This document shows, in pieces, positions 33,576-42,246 of a stretch of DNA of 64,000 bases. The notes beneath the pieces are model-generated. The model saw nothing but the letters and a program-made list of their open reading frames with translations, ran no database searches and had not been told where the DNA came from. The position numbers and the translations under genes were made by a program. The DNA is from Dactylosporangium vinaceum (lineage in GTDB: Bacteria > Actinomycetota > Actinomycetes > Mycobacteriales > Micromonosporaceae), in contig NZ_CP061913.1 of assembly GCF_019904175.1 (NCBI RefSeq), positions 4,092,001 through 4,156,000 on the forward strand. Direction: 5' to 3'. The stretch's first letter is position 1. Each line of letters begins with the position of its first letter.

Positions 33576-34580
33576 TCAGCCGTATCGGCGAAGTTCGTGG
33601 AAGAAGTCCTCGACGCAGTCCAGCTCGCCGGCGGCACGCACCGTGTCGTACACGTGCCGGCCCACCGCGAGATCCAGCACGCCGAGCCCGAACGGCGAGA
33701 AGATCAGCGTCCGGTCCGGCGGCGGGCGCCAGCCTCCGGCCAGGACGTCGTACAGGGTGGCGTCGACGAAGTCGCGGTGACCGGTCTCCAGCTCGGCCAG
33801 GTGCAGCGAGGTCCGCTCCCGAAGACAGTGCTCCACGTCGTCGACGATGTTGGCGCCGGCGAGCACGACCGCGGGGGAAAGGTCGCGCAGCGAGAGGTGC
33901 AGCACGACGGGTCGGTGCTCGAACCAGCCCGGGTCCGTGATGTGCGGCGTGCCCGCCGTGGTGCTCAGCAGCAGCAGGTCGTGGCCGCGCACGACGTCCT
34001 CGACGCACGTGTGCACCGTGGCCTTGCCCAGGGCGGCGGCGAACTCGGCCGCGTGCGTGGCGGACAGATCGAAGACGCCGATCTCGTCGAACGACAAGCC
34101 GGTGCCGGCAAGGAACTCGCAGACGTACCGCGCGATGAGCCCGGCGCCCACGATGCCCAGCCGCCGCGGCGCCGGCCGCGACGCGGTGAGCCGCCGGGCG
34201 GCAAGCGCGGCGGAGGCGGCCGTCCGGCTGGCGCTGATGACGGAGGCCTCCAGGCACGCCAGCGGGTAGCCGGTGGCCGGGTCGTTGAGGATGAGCACGC
34301 CGGAGGCCCGGGGCAGCCCGGACGCCACGTTGCCCGGGAAGCTGGAGATCCACTTGATGCCGTCGACCGCGCCGTCGCCGCCGATCGAGGCGGGTAGCGC
34401 GATGATGCGGTCCGCCGGCCGGTCCGGGAACCGCAGGAAGTACGACGGCGGGTTGACCGTGTCACCGGCGCCGTGCAGCCGGTAGGCGGCCTCGACGATC
34501 TCGACGACCGCGGCGTGCCGGCCGCGCAGCGCGGCGAGGATCTGCCGGCCGGAGATGACCGCGAACGTCGGCACGGCCAT
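33576..34580 (-). CDS. sbnB: SbnB-like N-(2-amino-2-carboxyethyl)-L-glutamate dehydrogenase
   Basis: 334-aa member of the ornithine cyclodeaminase/mu-crystallin family. ILNDPATGYPLACLEASVIS near residue 97 is the substrate region, RLGIVGAGLIARYVCEFL near 138 the NAD-binding GxGxxG/A loop, and HLSLRDLSPAVVLAGANIVD near 230. In the SbnA-SbnB pathway it oxidatively hydrolyses ACEGA to Dap, 2-oxoglutarate and NADH. It lies one base after the SyrP-like stop and directly before sbnA, so they are co-expressed. Confidence is high because of the pairing. Confidence 0.92.
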   Translation of the reverse strand: MAVPTFAVISGRQILAALRGRHAAVVEIVEAAYRLHGAGDTVNPPSYFLRFPDRPADRIIALPASIGGDGAVDGIKWISSFPGNVASGLPRASGVLILNDPATGYPLACLEASVISASRTAASAALAARRLTASRPAPRRLGIVGAGLIARYVCEFLAGTGLSFDEIGVFDLSATHAAEFAAALGKATVHTCVEDVVRGHDLLLLSTTAGTPHITDPGWFEHRPVVLHLSLRDLSPAVVLAGANIVDDVEHCLRERTSLHLAELETGHRDFVDATLYDVLAGGWRPPPDRTLIFSPFGLGVLDLAVGRHVYDTVRAAGELDCVEDFFHELRRYG

Positions 34581-34581
34581 G

Positions 34582-35538
34582 TCAGCCTCCCTGCGCGGCG
34601 GAAGCGGCGAGCACGTGGCCGGTGAGGCGCACCGGCTCGGCCAGCATCGTCAGGATTTCGCGTTCGCCCCGGTAGGGATCGCGGGCGTGCGCCATGCGGA
34701 TGTTGTCGATCAGCAGCAGGTCGCCGTCGCGCCACGGCTCGCCGGCGGTGCCCGCCCGGTAGGCGTCGTTGATGGCGTCAACAACGGAGCGTTCGAGCTC
34801 GCCGCCGTCGCCGTAGGCGGTGTTGAACGGCAGCGCGCCGTACAGGTCGAGCAGGTACTCGCGGACCGCCGGATCGAGCGTGTGCTCGTTGAGGAAGGCG
34901 ATCTGGTTGCACCACGCGGGCCGGCCGGTGGCGGGATGGTGTACCACTGCCGCGCGGCGCTGTCGGGTCACCAGCCGGTCGTCGGGCAGCCACTCGTGCT
35001 CGATCCCGGCGGCGGCACAGTATTCGGCGACGGCCGAGCGGGAACCTGTGCCGAACGCCTGCTGCCAGGCCACGCCGGCCTCATGGTAGACGCGGGTCAG
35101 CAGCCAGCCCTCGCGCGTGAACCGTTCGAGCGGTGCCGCCGGCAGCCGCCCGAGCAGCTCCTGCGAGTCGGCGACGGCGATGTCGCCGCCCTCCCGCGCG
35201 GCGCGCAGGCACGCGAACATGAGCAGCCCGGGAACCTCGGCGGCATAGCTGAGCTCGTGATGCATGCACATCGCCTCGTCGGCCGGCCACTGCGAGGCGG
35301 AGTAGACGCCGCGCGGGTGGGCCATGCGCGGCGCGAAACCCTCCCGCTCGGTCATCGGCGCGACGCCCAGGGCGGCGGCGACATCGGCGAGCTCGCCGGC
35401 GGAGGCGACCGCCAGCCCGCGGACCAGCACCGCACCGCGCCCGGCGAGCAGCTCGCGGATCGGCGCCCGGTGGCGGGCGACCCAGTCCGCGCGGTCGTGG
35501 GGCGGGGCGGGCGAATGCAGTACGGGCAGCGGCTCCAT
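34582..35538 (-). CDS. Fe(II)/2-oxoglutarate dioxygenase, SyrP/TauD-like amino-acid beta-hydroxylase
   Basis: 318-aa clavaminate synthase/TauD-fold oxygenase. The iron facial triad is readable: H93-x-E95 in CMHHELSYAAEVPG, and the distal His in IDNIRMAHARDPYRGEREI, which also supplies the 2OG-binding Arg. This arrangement matches SyrP, which beta-hydroxylates Asp on its carrier in syringomycin synthesis. Three Asp-type A domains in the downstream NRPS make beta-hydroxylation of one or more Asp the natural hypothesis. Start ATG 35538 has a GAGGAAGG RBS. Alternative: hydroxylation of Dap made by the adjacent SbnA/B. Confidence 0.88.
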   Translation of the reverse strand: MEPLPVLHSPAPPHDRADWVARHRAPIRELLAGRGAVLVRGLAVASAGELADVAAALGVAPMTEREGFAPRMAHPRGVYSASQWPADEAMCMHHELSYAAEVPGLLMFACLRAAREGGDIAVADSQELLGRLPAAPLERFTREGWLLTRVYHEAGVAWQQAFGTGSRSAVAEYCAAAGIEHEWLPDDRLVTRQRRAAVVHHPATGRPAWCNQIAFLNEHTLDPAVREYLLDLYGALPFNTAYGDGGELERSVVDAINDAYRAGTAGEPWRDGDLLLIDNIRMAHARDPYRGEREILTMLAEPVRLTGHVLAASAAQGG

Positions 35539-35552
35539 GGCACCTTCCTCGA

Positions 35553-37604
35553 TCAACTCCGGGATCCGGCCTTGTGGTCGAGCAGCGCGGCGACCTCGGC
35601 GACAGTGCCCGCGTCCCGCAGCTCGGCGATGCTCAGCGCCCGGTCCAAACCGATCGCGAACCGGATCGCCGACAGCGAGGTGCCGCCGAGCTCCGCGAAC
35701 TGGGAACCGCGGCCGATGGACTCCAGCGGTACGTCCAGCAGCTGCGACCACAGCCGCGCCACCCGCCGCTCGGTGCCGGTGGCCGGCGGCTCGTGGCCCT
35801 CGCCGCCGGCCGGCGCCTCGGCACAAAGCCGGCGCAGCGCGTTGCGGTCGACCTTGCCGTTGGCGGTGAGCGGCAGCGCCGCCACCCGGTGCAGCTCCTG
35901 CGGGACCATGTAGGCGGGCAGTGCGCCCGCCAGCGCCGCACGCACCTCGCCGGGCTCGGGCGCCGCGAGGTCGCTGTAGAACGCGACGAGCCGGGGCCGG
36001 TCCGCGGGCCCGGCGAGCAGCACGGCGGCGTCGCGCACCGCCAGCCGCGCGAGACGGTGCTCGACCTCGCCGAGCTCGAGGCGCTGGCCGTGCAGCTTCA
36101 CCTGCGCGTCGCGGCGGCCGAGGTACTCCAGCGTCCCGGACGGCAGCCAGCGCCCGAAGTCGCCGGAGCGGTACAGCCGCCGGCCCGGCCGGTGCGGATC
36201 GGCGACGAACGCGACGGCGGTGCGCGCCGGGTCATTGGCGTAGCCCTCCCCGACGCACACACCCGACATCACGATCTCGCCGACCGCGCCGACGGGCACG
36301 AGGTCCAGCCGGTCGTCGACGACGAGGACCCGGGTGTTGCGCACGGGCCGGCCGATCGGCACCGGCCCGGGCGGCAGCGGCCCGGCGATGGTCTCGTGGT
36401 TGGTGTCGTCGGACGTCTCGGTCAGCCCGTAGGCGTTCACCAGTGGCACGTCGGGGAAGGCGGCGAACCAGCGCTGCACCAGCGGCCACTTCAGCGCCTC
36501 GCCGGTCACCGAGACCCGTTGCAGGCGCGGCAGCCGGCGGGGCCGGGCCTCCTGCGCCGACAGCAGCACCTCGAGGTAGGAGGGGACGAGCTGCGCGACC
36601 TCGACGCCGGAGGCGGCGAGCGTATCCAGGAACCGGTCGGCGTCGACGATGACGTCCTGGGCGACGATGTGAGTGCTGCCGCCGACCAGCAGCGGCGCGA
36701 GCAGCTGCCACAGCGAGATGTCGAAGCCCTGCGGCGCCGTCTGGGCGACCGAGCGCCCCTCGGCCAGGTCGAAGTCCTCGATCTTGGCCAGCAGATGGTT
36801 GAGCAGGCCGTCGTGCGTGCACGTCGCGGCCTTCGGCTGACCGGTCGAGCCGGACGTGAAGAACATGTAGGCGCGCTGCGCGCCGTGCACGTCGCGGCGC
36901 GGGTCGTCGGGGCGCGGCGGCCCGTCGAGCAGCCCGTCCCCGGTGAGGATGCGGCGGCAGCCGCTGCGCTGCTGCATCGCGGCGATCCGGTCGGGCGGCA
37001 GACCCGGCTCGATCGGCAGGTAGCAGGCGCCGGCCTTGAGCACCGCCAGCACCGCCGCCAGCCACGGCAGGTCGCGCTCGGTCCGCACGGCCACCACCTC
37101 GCCGGGGCGCAGGCCGTCCTCGTGCAGGCGCCAGGCGATGCGGTTGGCGTGCTGGTTGAGCTCCCGGTAGGACCAGCACCCGTCGCCGGCGTGGGCGGCG
37201 ACGGCCTGCGGGTGGCGGGCGGCGCGCTCCTCGAACAGCTCGTGGAAGCGCCGCCGCGGCAGCGGCCGCGTCGGCCCGTCGGACATGCCGAGCAGCGCCT
37301 GGATCTCCTCCGGCGCCAGCAGCGGGACCGTGCGGTGGTCCTCGTCGGGCGCGGCGGCCATCCGGCGCCGGGCCGCCCGCTCGTATTGCAGGACCCGCCC
37401 CACCGGCACGTGCCGCTGGGACAGCGCCGCTTGCCACGCCCGCCGCGCCTCCTGCCGCCGCTCGGCGGTGCCGAGCGCGTCGACGAGGTCGCGCCAGGTC
37501 TGCCGCCCCGCGGGCAGGGTCGGCGAGCCGGTCACCACGGCGGCCACCTTCAGGCGGGCGGCGAGCCGGATCTGGTCGATGTCGCCGTCGAAGGTGTCCA
37601 CCAT
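35553..37604 (-). CDS. Stand-alone NRPS A-PCP didomain protein
   Basis: 683 aa. Residues 1-110 are not a recognisable domain (possibly a condensation remnant or linker). An adenylation domain follows (about 115-595) with FFTSGSTGQPKA, YGLTETS, YRSGDFGRW and NGKVDR motifs. A carrier domain ends the protein with the phosphopantetheine Ser in LGGTSLSAIRF near residue 643. Specificity positions read by eye: D I W Q S T A D D. The two acidic residues at the end recall codes I remember for diaminobutyrate (DIWELTADD), so a diamino acid such as Dap is plausible. With the CmlA-like hydroxylase and alpha/beta hydrolase it resembles off-line systems that load, modify and release one amino acid. Confidence 0.9.
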   Translation of the reverse strand: MVDTFDGDIDQIRLAARLKVAAVVTGSPTLPAGRQTWRDLVDALGTAERRQEARRAWQAALSQRHVPVGRVLQYERAARRRMAAAPDEDHRTVPLLAPEEIQALLGMSDGPTRPLPRRRFHELFEERAARHPQAVAAHAGDGCWSYRELNQHANRIAWRLHEDGLRPGEVVAVRTERDLPWLAAVLAVLKAGACYLPIEPGLPPDRIAAMQQRSGCRRILTGDGLLDGPPRPDDPRRDVHGAQRAYMFFTSGSTGQPKAATCTHDGLLNHLLAKIEDFDLAEGRSVAQTAPQGFDISLWQLLAPLLVGGSTHIVAQDVIVDADRFLDTLAASGVEVAQLVPSYLEVLLSAQEARPRRLPRLQRVSVTGEALKWPLVQRWFAAFPDVPLVNAYGLTETSDDTNHETIAGPLPPGPVPIGRPVRNTRVLVVDDRLDLVPVGAVGEIVMSGVCVGEGYANDPARTAVAFVADPHRPGRRLYRSGDFGRWLPSGTLEYLGRRDAQVKLHGQRLELGEVEHRLARLAVRDAAVLLAGPADRPRLVAFYSDLAAPEPGEVRAALAGALPAYMVPQELHRVAALPLTANGKVDRNALRRLCAEAPAGGEGHEPPATGTERRVARLWSQLLDVPLESIGRGSQFAELGGTSLSAIRFAIGLDRALSIAELRDAGTVAEVAALLDHKAGSRS

Positions 37605-37626
37605 GGAATCCGTCCCACCCCGCCGC

Positions 37627-38430
37627 TCAGTACTTGTCGATGAACTCGAGGATCGCCCGGTTCACCTCGTCCGGGCGTTCCAGGTGTCCCAGATGGCCGC
37701 AGTCGGCGATCACCGTGTAGTCGCAGCCGGGAATCGCCTCGGCGACCTCCGCGCAGAGGTGTGGCGGGGCGATCACGTCGTCGGCGAACGCGACGACCCG
37801 GCACGGGACCGTCACGCCCCGCAGCGCCGCCAGGTGATCCGGCGGAAGCTCCACCCAGGACTGGCCGCGCCCGGCGGCGCTGCGCCCGCCCGACATCTCG
37901 AACACCTCGAGCCAGGAGGTGACCTCGGCGTCGCGGTTCAGCGTCGCGGGTGACAGCATCTCCAGCACGGACTTCGCCGCCCGGTAGGCGTCGGGCAGCT
38001 GCAGGCCGCTGGCCGCAAGCGCCCGCTCGGCCCGGGTCAGCGCCTGGCGGGTGACGTCCGAGCGCCCGCGGGTGGCCAGCAGCACGGCGCAGCGCACCAG
38101 GTGCGGCGACTCCAGCGTCAGCTGCTGCGCGATCAGGGCGCCGAGGGAGGTACCGACGATGCGACACGGCGCCAGGCCCAGCGCCTCGATCAGACCCCGC
38201 GTGTCGGCCACCATGTCATCGAGGCGGTACTGCCCCGCCGGCACGTCCGACGGCGGGATGCCCCGGTTGTCGAACGTGATCGTCTCGAACCCGGCCCGGT
38301 GCAGCGCCGGGGTCTGGTGCACGGTCCAGACCCGCCCGGCCGCACCGGAGCCCATGATGAACAGGACCGGCTCACCGGCGCCGCTGCGCTCGTAGGCCAG
38401 CCGGACCCCGTTGCTCAGCACGCTCGGCAT
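37627..38430 (-). CDS. Alpha/beta-hydrolase, possible thioesterase
   Basis: 267-aa alpha/beta-hydrolase. Oxyanion region FIMGSGAAGRVW, FDNRGIPPSDVPAG, nucleophile elbow GTSLGA (Ser near residue 95), acid in VVAFADDVIAPP near 210, and His in ADCGHLGHLERPDEVN near 243. The ATG is one base from the CmlA-like stop and the gene ends 22 bases before the A-PCP gene. In balhimycin a similar hydrolase (Bhp) releases the beta-hydroxylated amino acid from its carrier, so release from, or proofreading of, the A-PCP protein is a fair inference. Generic hydrolase is the safe call. Confidence 0.85.
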   Translation of the reverse strand: MPSVLSNGVRLAYERSGAGEPVLFIMGSGAAGRVWTVHQTPALHRAGFETITFDNRGIPPSDVPAGQYRLDDMVADTRGLIEALGLAPCRIVGTSLGALIAQQLTLESPHLVRCAVLLATRGRSDVTRQALTRAERALAASGLQLPDAYRAAKSVLEMLSPATLNRDAEVTSWLEVFEMSGGRSAAGRGQSWVELPPDHLAALRGVTVPCRVVAFADDVIAPPHLCAEVAEAIPGCDYTVIADCGHLGHLERPDEVNRAILEFIDKY

Positions 38431-38431
38431 G

Positions 38432-40021
38432 TCAGGCCCAACGCCACTCCCGCCGGTTGAGCAGGTGCTCGGCGTGGATGTCACGCCCGGCGCACCAGCC
38501 GAGGAACTCGTCGATCTGCTTGAGCTGATACGTATCCTCGTTGTAGGTGGTGGCCATGACGTGGCCCTGCCAGCTCTCCTCGCCCATCGCGTAGATGTAC
38601 GCCTCGCCGGCGCCCAGCTCCGTCATGATGTCACCGGCCTGCGCCGCGTTGGAGCCCGACAGCTTGCGCGAGTCGCTCATCTTCTTGGTGACCGGTCGGG
38701 TCAGCAGCCCCTGGTACAGCCAGGTCAGCGGTGCGCCGTTGCACTCCATGCCGAGGAACGCCATATCGGCCCGGCCCAGGTGCCCGCGCACATACCGGTA
38801 CAGCACCGGGTCGATGCCGGAGGAGTCGGCGCCGACGTACACCGACCGGCCCGCCAGCCGCACCCAGTACGTCGACTTCGCGCGGATGTCGAGGTCGGCG
38901 TGCTCGCCGAGGAACGGCGTGGCCACCACGCTGCCGCCGGGGAAGGGCACCTCGTCGAAGTCGTCGACCTCCAGCACCGGGAAGCCCAGGTGGCGCAGGT
39001 ACAGGCCCATCGACGGGTCGCACAGGTTGCCGCGGGAGGCGCGGGGCACCACCACGGCGCCGACCCGGCCGCGCAGCTGCATGAGCGTCTCGAGCACGAT
39101 GTGGTCCTGGTGCCCATGGGTGATCAGCACCAGGTCGATGTGGTCGGGCAGGTCGTCGAGGGTGTAACGGTCACCTGGCACGTTGTTGGTGCTGATGAAC
39201 GGGTCGGTGACGACGGCCGCCTGCGCGGTCTGCATGACCAGGCACGCGTGCCCGAAGTACCGGATGCGGCCACCCGCCTCGATATGCCGGTCCGCCGACA
39301 GCGACGGCTCCGGCGCCAGCAGGCGCTCCAGCCGGCCCGCCTGCGCCGCGTCCAGCTCGAGCGCTTCGCGCAGCCGCGCCGCGCTGGTGCCCCGCACCCG
39401 CGCGTCGACGAGCGCCTCCAGGCCCGGATGGCGCAGCGGCAGCGGCAGCTCCAGCACGTCGGGGGAGGGCAGCCGCGGGGTGCTGAGGATGAACGGTCGC
39501 TCCACGCCGTCGTCCAGGGACAGCTGCACACTCTGGCGGGTCTCGTCGTAGAAGGGGCTGTGGTACACCACCGGCTCGAGATAATGCATCGAGGGCTGGT
39601 TGTTCGTGTCGTAGGCCAGCTCGACAAGGCCGTTGAGCTCGGCCGGCAGCTTCGGGTACAGCGGCGTCAGGTCGAACCCGGTGGCGTTCTGGCGGATCGT
39701 GTCCTCCGCCTCGGCGACCGCGGCGGCGAACGCCAGCATCCCGGCCCGGTCGCGCTTGATCGAGTCCAGCAGCGCGGCCACCTCGTTGCTGCGCTCCTCC
39801 GGCACGCCGACGAAGTAGCCGCCGCGCAGCTCCGGGTTGGTGCTCGCCGCGACGTGCACCTTCGGCGACTGCAGATAGGACTCCAGCAGCGGCACCTGCA
39901 CGTTGGCGAGGTTGAGGGCCGCCTGGACCGGAGCGACCGTGTGCAGCCAGGCGTAGAACCGGTCGACAAGCGGCTCGAGGACCACGTTGGAGCGCAGGAA
40001 CCGCACCTCGTCGTCGCCCAT
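38432..40021 (-). CDS. CmlA-like non-heme diiron beta-hydroxylase (metallo-beta-lactamase fold)
   Basis: 529 aa, the size of CmlA (about 530). Residues 1-240 form the CmlA-type N-terminal domain, including NQPSMHYLEPVVYHSPFYDE. Residues 250-529 are a metallo-beta-lactamase fold with the metal motif THGHQDHIVLE near 320 and downstream GEHADLDIRAKSTYWV and VGADSSGIDP ligand segments. CmlA hydroxylates the beta-carbon of an aminoacyl group held on an NRPS carrier, with O2 and two electrons; ramoplanin and similar clusters encode relatives. Start ATG 40021 follows GGGGGAG. First gene of the leftward operon, probably acting on the A-PCP protein or on NRPS carriers. Confidence 0.9.
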   Translation of the reverse strand: MGDDEVRFLRSNVVLEPLVDRFYAWLHTVAPVQAALNLANVQVPLLESYLQSPKVHVAASTNPELRGGYFVGVPEERSNEVAALLDSIKRDRAGMLAFAAAVAEAEDTIRQNATGFDLTPLYPKLPAELNGLVELAYDTNNQPSMHYLEPVVYHSPFYDETRQSVQLSLDDGVERPFILSTPRLPSPDVLELPLPLRHPGLEALVDARVRGTSAARLREALELDAAQAGRLERLLAPEPSLSADRHIEAGGRIRYFGHACLVMQTAQAAVVTDPFISTNNVPGDRYTLDDLPDHIDLVLITHGHQDHIVLETLMQLRGRVGAVVVPRASRGNLCDPSMGLYLRHLGFPVLEVDDFDEVPFPGGSVVATPFLGEHADLDIRAKSTYWVRLAGRSVYVGADSSGIDPVLYRYVRGHLGRADMAFLGMECNGAPLTWLYQGLLTRPVTKKMSDSRKLSGSNAAQAGDIMTELGAGEAYIYAMGEESWQGHVMATTYNEDTYQLKQIDEFLGWCAGRDIHAEHLLNRREWRWA

Positions 40022-40086
40022 ATCTCCCCCATCCTGAAGGTCATGACGTCGGTACGGTAACGCCGCACCCGGCGGCCGTCCTCGAT

Positions 40087-40116
40087 GTTCGACTGCAGTC
40101 GCGTCGACAGTCGAAC
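40087..40116. promoter_or_regulatory. StrR-type inverted repeat in the divergent promoter
   Basis: GTTCGACTG at 40087-40095 and CAGTCGAAC at 40108-40116 are exact reverse complements with a 12-base gap. The published StrR consensus has the same arms with an 11-base gap. The site is 17 bases upstream of the -35 for the MbtH/NRPS operon. No strR-like gene lies in the window; it would be elsewhere in the cluster. Confidence 0.65.
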
Positions 40117-40133
40117 GCGCACGATCGGCGATG

Positions 40134-40162
40134 TTGATAACACCGGATGGGTCGGTGATAGT
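40134..40162 (+). promoter_or_regulatory. Sigma-70-like promoter of the MbtH-FAAL-ACP-NRPS operon
   Basis: TTGATA at 40134-40139 and GATAGT at 40157-40162 are separated by 17 bases. The mRNA would have a leader of about 60 bases before the MbtH start. Placement downstream of the StrR-type site fits activator-dependent control. Confidence 0.5.
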
Positions 40163-40229
40163 GGGCCCCGGACAGCGGCCGTGGCACCGGTCAAAGCCCG
40201 GCTGCCACAAACCCGAGAGGATGGTCCCG

Positions 40230-40454
40230 GTGACGAATCCGTTCGATGATCCCGACGCCAATTACCTGGTTCTGGTCAACGACGAGAATCAGCACTCGCT
40301 GTGGCCCGTCTTCCTCGACGTGCCGGAGGGATGGACGACCGTCTTCGGCGAGGCCGGCCGGCAGGAGTGCCTCGACTACATCGACAAGTCGTGGACCGAC
40401 ATGCGGCCCAAGAGCCTGATCGACGCCATGGCCGAGACCAGCCGCGGCGAATGA
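40230..40454 (+). CDS. MbtH-family protein
   Basis: 74-aa MbtH-like protein with the canonical body: [20 protein letters not shown], then [20 protein letters not shown] and a DMRPKSL end, including the invariant Trp residues. MbtH proteins bind NRPS A domains and aid their folding and activity. GTG 40230 was chosen over ATG 40221 because the AGAGG ribosome site at 40215-40219 is too close to the ATG and family members start MTNPFDD. First gene of the rightward NRPS operon, so it probably serves the large NRPS and the A-PCP protein. Confidence 0.95.
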   Translation: MTNPFDDPDANYLVLVNDENQHSLWPVFLDVPEGWTTVFGEAGRQECLDYIDKSWTDMRPKSLIDAMAETSRGE

Positions 40455-40497
40455 TCCGCGCGGGCCGCTGACGCCGGGCAGCTTTCGGAGGTATGCC

Positions 40498-42246
40498 TTG
40501 AGACTCGACCCGGCCGCCTGCCGCAACGTCGGCGAGGCCCTCGCCGCACAGGCGGACGCGCAGCCGCGGCGGACCGCACTGACCATCTACCGTCCGGGCC
40601 AGGACGACGTCAGCCTCGCCTTCGCGGAGCTGCTGCACCGCTCCCGGCGGCGGGCGGCGGCACTTCGCCGGCGGGTCGCGCCGGGCGATCGCGTCATGAT
40701 CGCCCTGCCGACCGGCACGGACTTCGTCGAGCTCTTCTTCGCCTGCCTGCAGGCCGGCGCCGTGGCCGTGCCCGTGCCACCCCCCAGCGCCTCCGCGGCC
40801 GCCGCCGAGCGGGTCGCCGGCGTCGCCGCGGACTGCACGCCGGCGCTGGCGTACGTCCGCGCCGAGGAGCGCGACACCGCCGCCGCCCTCCTGCCCGGCG
40901 TCCCGATCGCCGAGCCGGCGACGGACACCAACGGGCCCGATGAACCGGCGGCGTCCGGGCCGGCTCCGGACGCGCTGGCCGTGTTGCAGTACAGCTCCGG
41001 CTCCACCGGCCACCCGCGAGGCGTGATGCTGACCCACGCCGACATCCTCGTCAACCTCGCCGCGATGGGCCGCGCCATGTCCATGGGCGAAGACGAGGTG
41101 GTGTGCAGCTGGGCGCCGCTGCACCACGACCTGGGCCTGTTCGCTCAGCTCAGCGTGGGACTGCTCAACGGCGCGCACGTGGTGCTGATGGCGCCGACGG
41201 ATTTCGTACGCCGCCCGGTCGAGTGGCTGCGGATGATGGACCGCTTCGGTGCCACCATCTCCGCCGGCCCCGACTTCGCCTTCGACCTCTGCCGGCGCGC
41301 CATCGCCGACGAGCAGCTCGAGGGCCTCGACCTGTCGCGTGCCCGGGTCATCCTCGACGGCGCCGAGCCGGTCCACCCGGCCACGATGCGGCAGTTCGCC
41401 GAGCGCTGCGCCCGGGCCGGCCTGGCCCCCACGGCGGTGGCACCGTCCTACGGCCTGGCCGAGGCGACCGTCTACGTGTCCGTCTCCCGCCCGGCCGAGC
41501 GCCCGACCGTCCACCCCGTCGACGCGTCTCGCCTGCGGTCCGCGCCGCGAGCGCAGCTGCGCCCCGGACCCGGCGGCGCGGAAGTGGTGAGCCTGGGGCG
41601 GTCGCTGCTCTACGAGACCCGCATCGTCGACCCCGAAACCCGCGAGCTGCGGCCCGACGGCGACGTCGGCGAGGTCTGGCTCAGCGGGCCAGGCATCGGC
41701 CGGGGGTACTGGAACCGGCCGGACCTGAGCCGGCAGGTGTTCGGCGCCCGCCTCGCGGGCGGCGCCGACACCGACCGGGACCGCACCTGGCTGCGCACCG
41801 GCGACCTCGGCGCCCTGCTCGACGGCGACCTCGTCGTGACCGGCCGGATCAAGGACGTGCTCATCGTCCACGGCCGCAACCTGGCGCCGCACGATTTGGA
41901 GCACGAGGCGCAGGCCGCCCACGAGGCGCTCGCCGGGCTGCCCGGCGCGGCGTTCGGCGTGTCCGCGCCCGACGAGCGCATCGTGCTCGTCCACGAGGTG
42001 AGCCCCCGGGTCCCCGCGGCCGACCTGTCCGGCGTCGCCGCCGCCGTCACACGCCGACTGACGGCGAGCGTCGGCGCGCCGGTGCGCAACGTGCTGCTCG
42101 TGCGCCGCGGCGGCGTCCGCCGCACCACCAGCGGCAAGATACAGCGCAACGCGACCCGCGAACGCTTCCTCGCCGGCGAGCTCACCACCGTGTACGCCAC
42201 CCTCGACCCGGACGTGCGGGCGCTGCTCCGGCCGGCCGATGCCTGA
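40498..42246 (+). CDS. Fatty acyl-AMP ligase (FAAL) for lipoinitiation
   Basis: 582-aa adenylate-forming enzyme of the FAAL class: LQYSSGSTGHPRGVMLTHAD near residue 162, CSWAPLHHDLGLFAQLSVGL near 204 (the PLYHDMGLI-like FAAL motif), APSYGLAEATVYVS near 316, WLRTGDLGALLDG near 431 and KIQRNATR near the end. FAALs activate a fatty acid as acyl-AMP and pass it to an ACP rather than to CoA. The TTG start follows GGAGG. It overlaps the ACP gene by 8 bases. With the ACP and the starter C domain it should attach a fatty acid to the first NRPS residue, giving a lipopeptide. Confidence 0.92.
   Translation: MRLDPAACRNVGEALAAQADAQPRRTALTIYRPGQDDVSLAFAELLHRSRRRAAALRRRVAPGDRVMIALPTGTDFVELFFACLQAGAVAVPVPPPSASAAAAERVAGVAADCTPALAYVRAEERDTAAALLPGVPIAEPATDTNGPDEPAASGPAPDALAVLQYSSGSTGHPRGVMLTHADILVNLAAMGRAMSMGEDEVVCSWAPLHHDLGLFAQLSVGLLNGAHVVLMAPTDFVRRPVEWLRMMDRFGATISAGPDFAFDLCRRAIADEQLEGLDLSRARVILDGAEPVHPATMRQFAERCARAGLAPTAVAPSYGLAEATVYVSVSRPAERPTVHPVDASRLRSAPRAQLRPGPGGAEVVSLGRSLLYETRIVDPETRELRPDGDVGEVWLSGPGIGRGYWNRPDLSRQVFGARLAGGADTDRDRTWLRTGDLGALLDGDLVVTGRIKDVLIVHGRNLAPHDLEHEAQAAHEALAGLPGAAFGVSAPDERIVLVHEVSPRVPAADLSGVAAAVTRRLTASVGAPVRNVLLVRRGGVRRTTSGKIQRNATRERFLAGELTTVYATLDPDVRALLRPADA

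Noticed and set aside
40221-40223. ATG as start of the MbtH-like gene
   Set aside because: Only one base from the AGAGG ribosome site; the GTG at 40230 has proper spacing and matches the usual MTNPFDD start.
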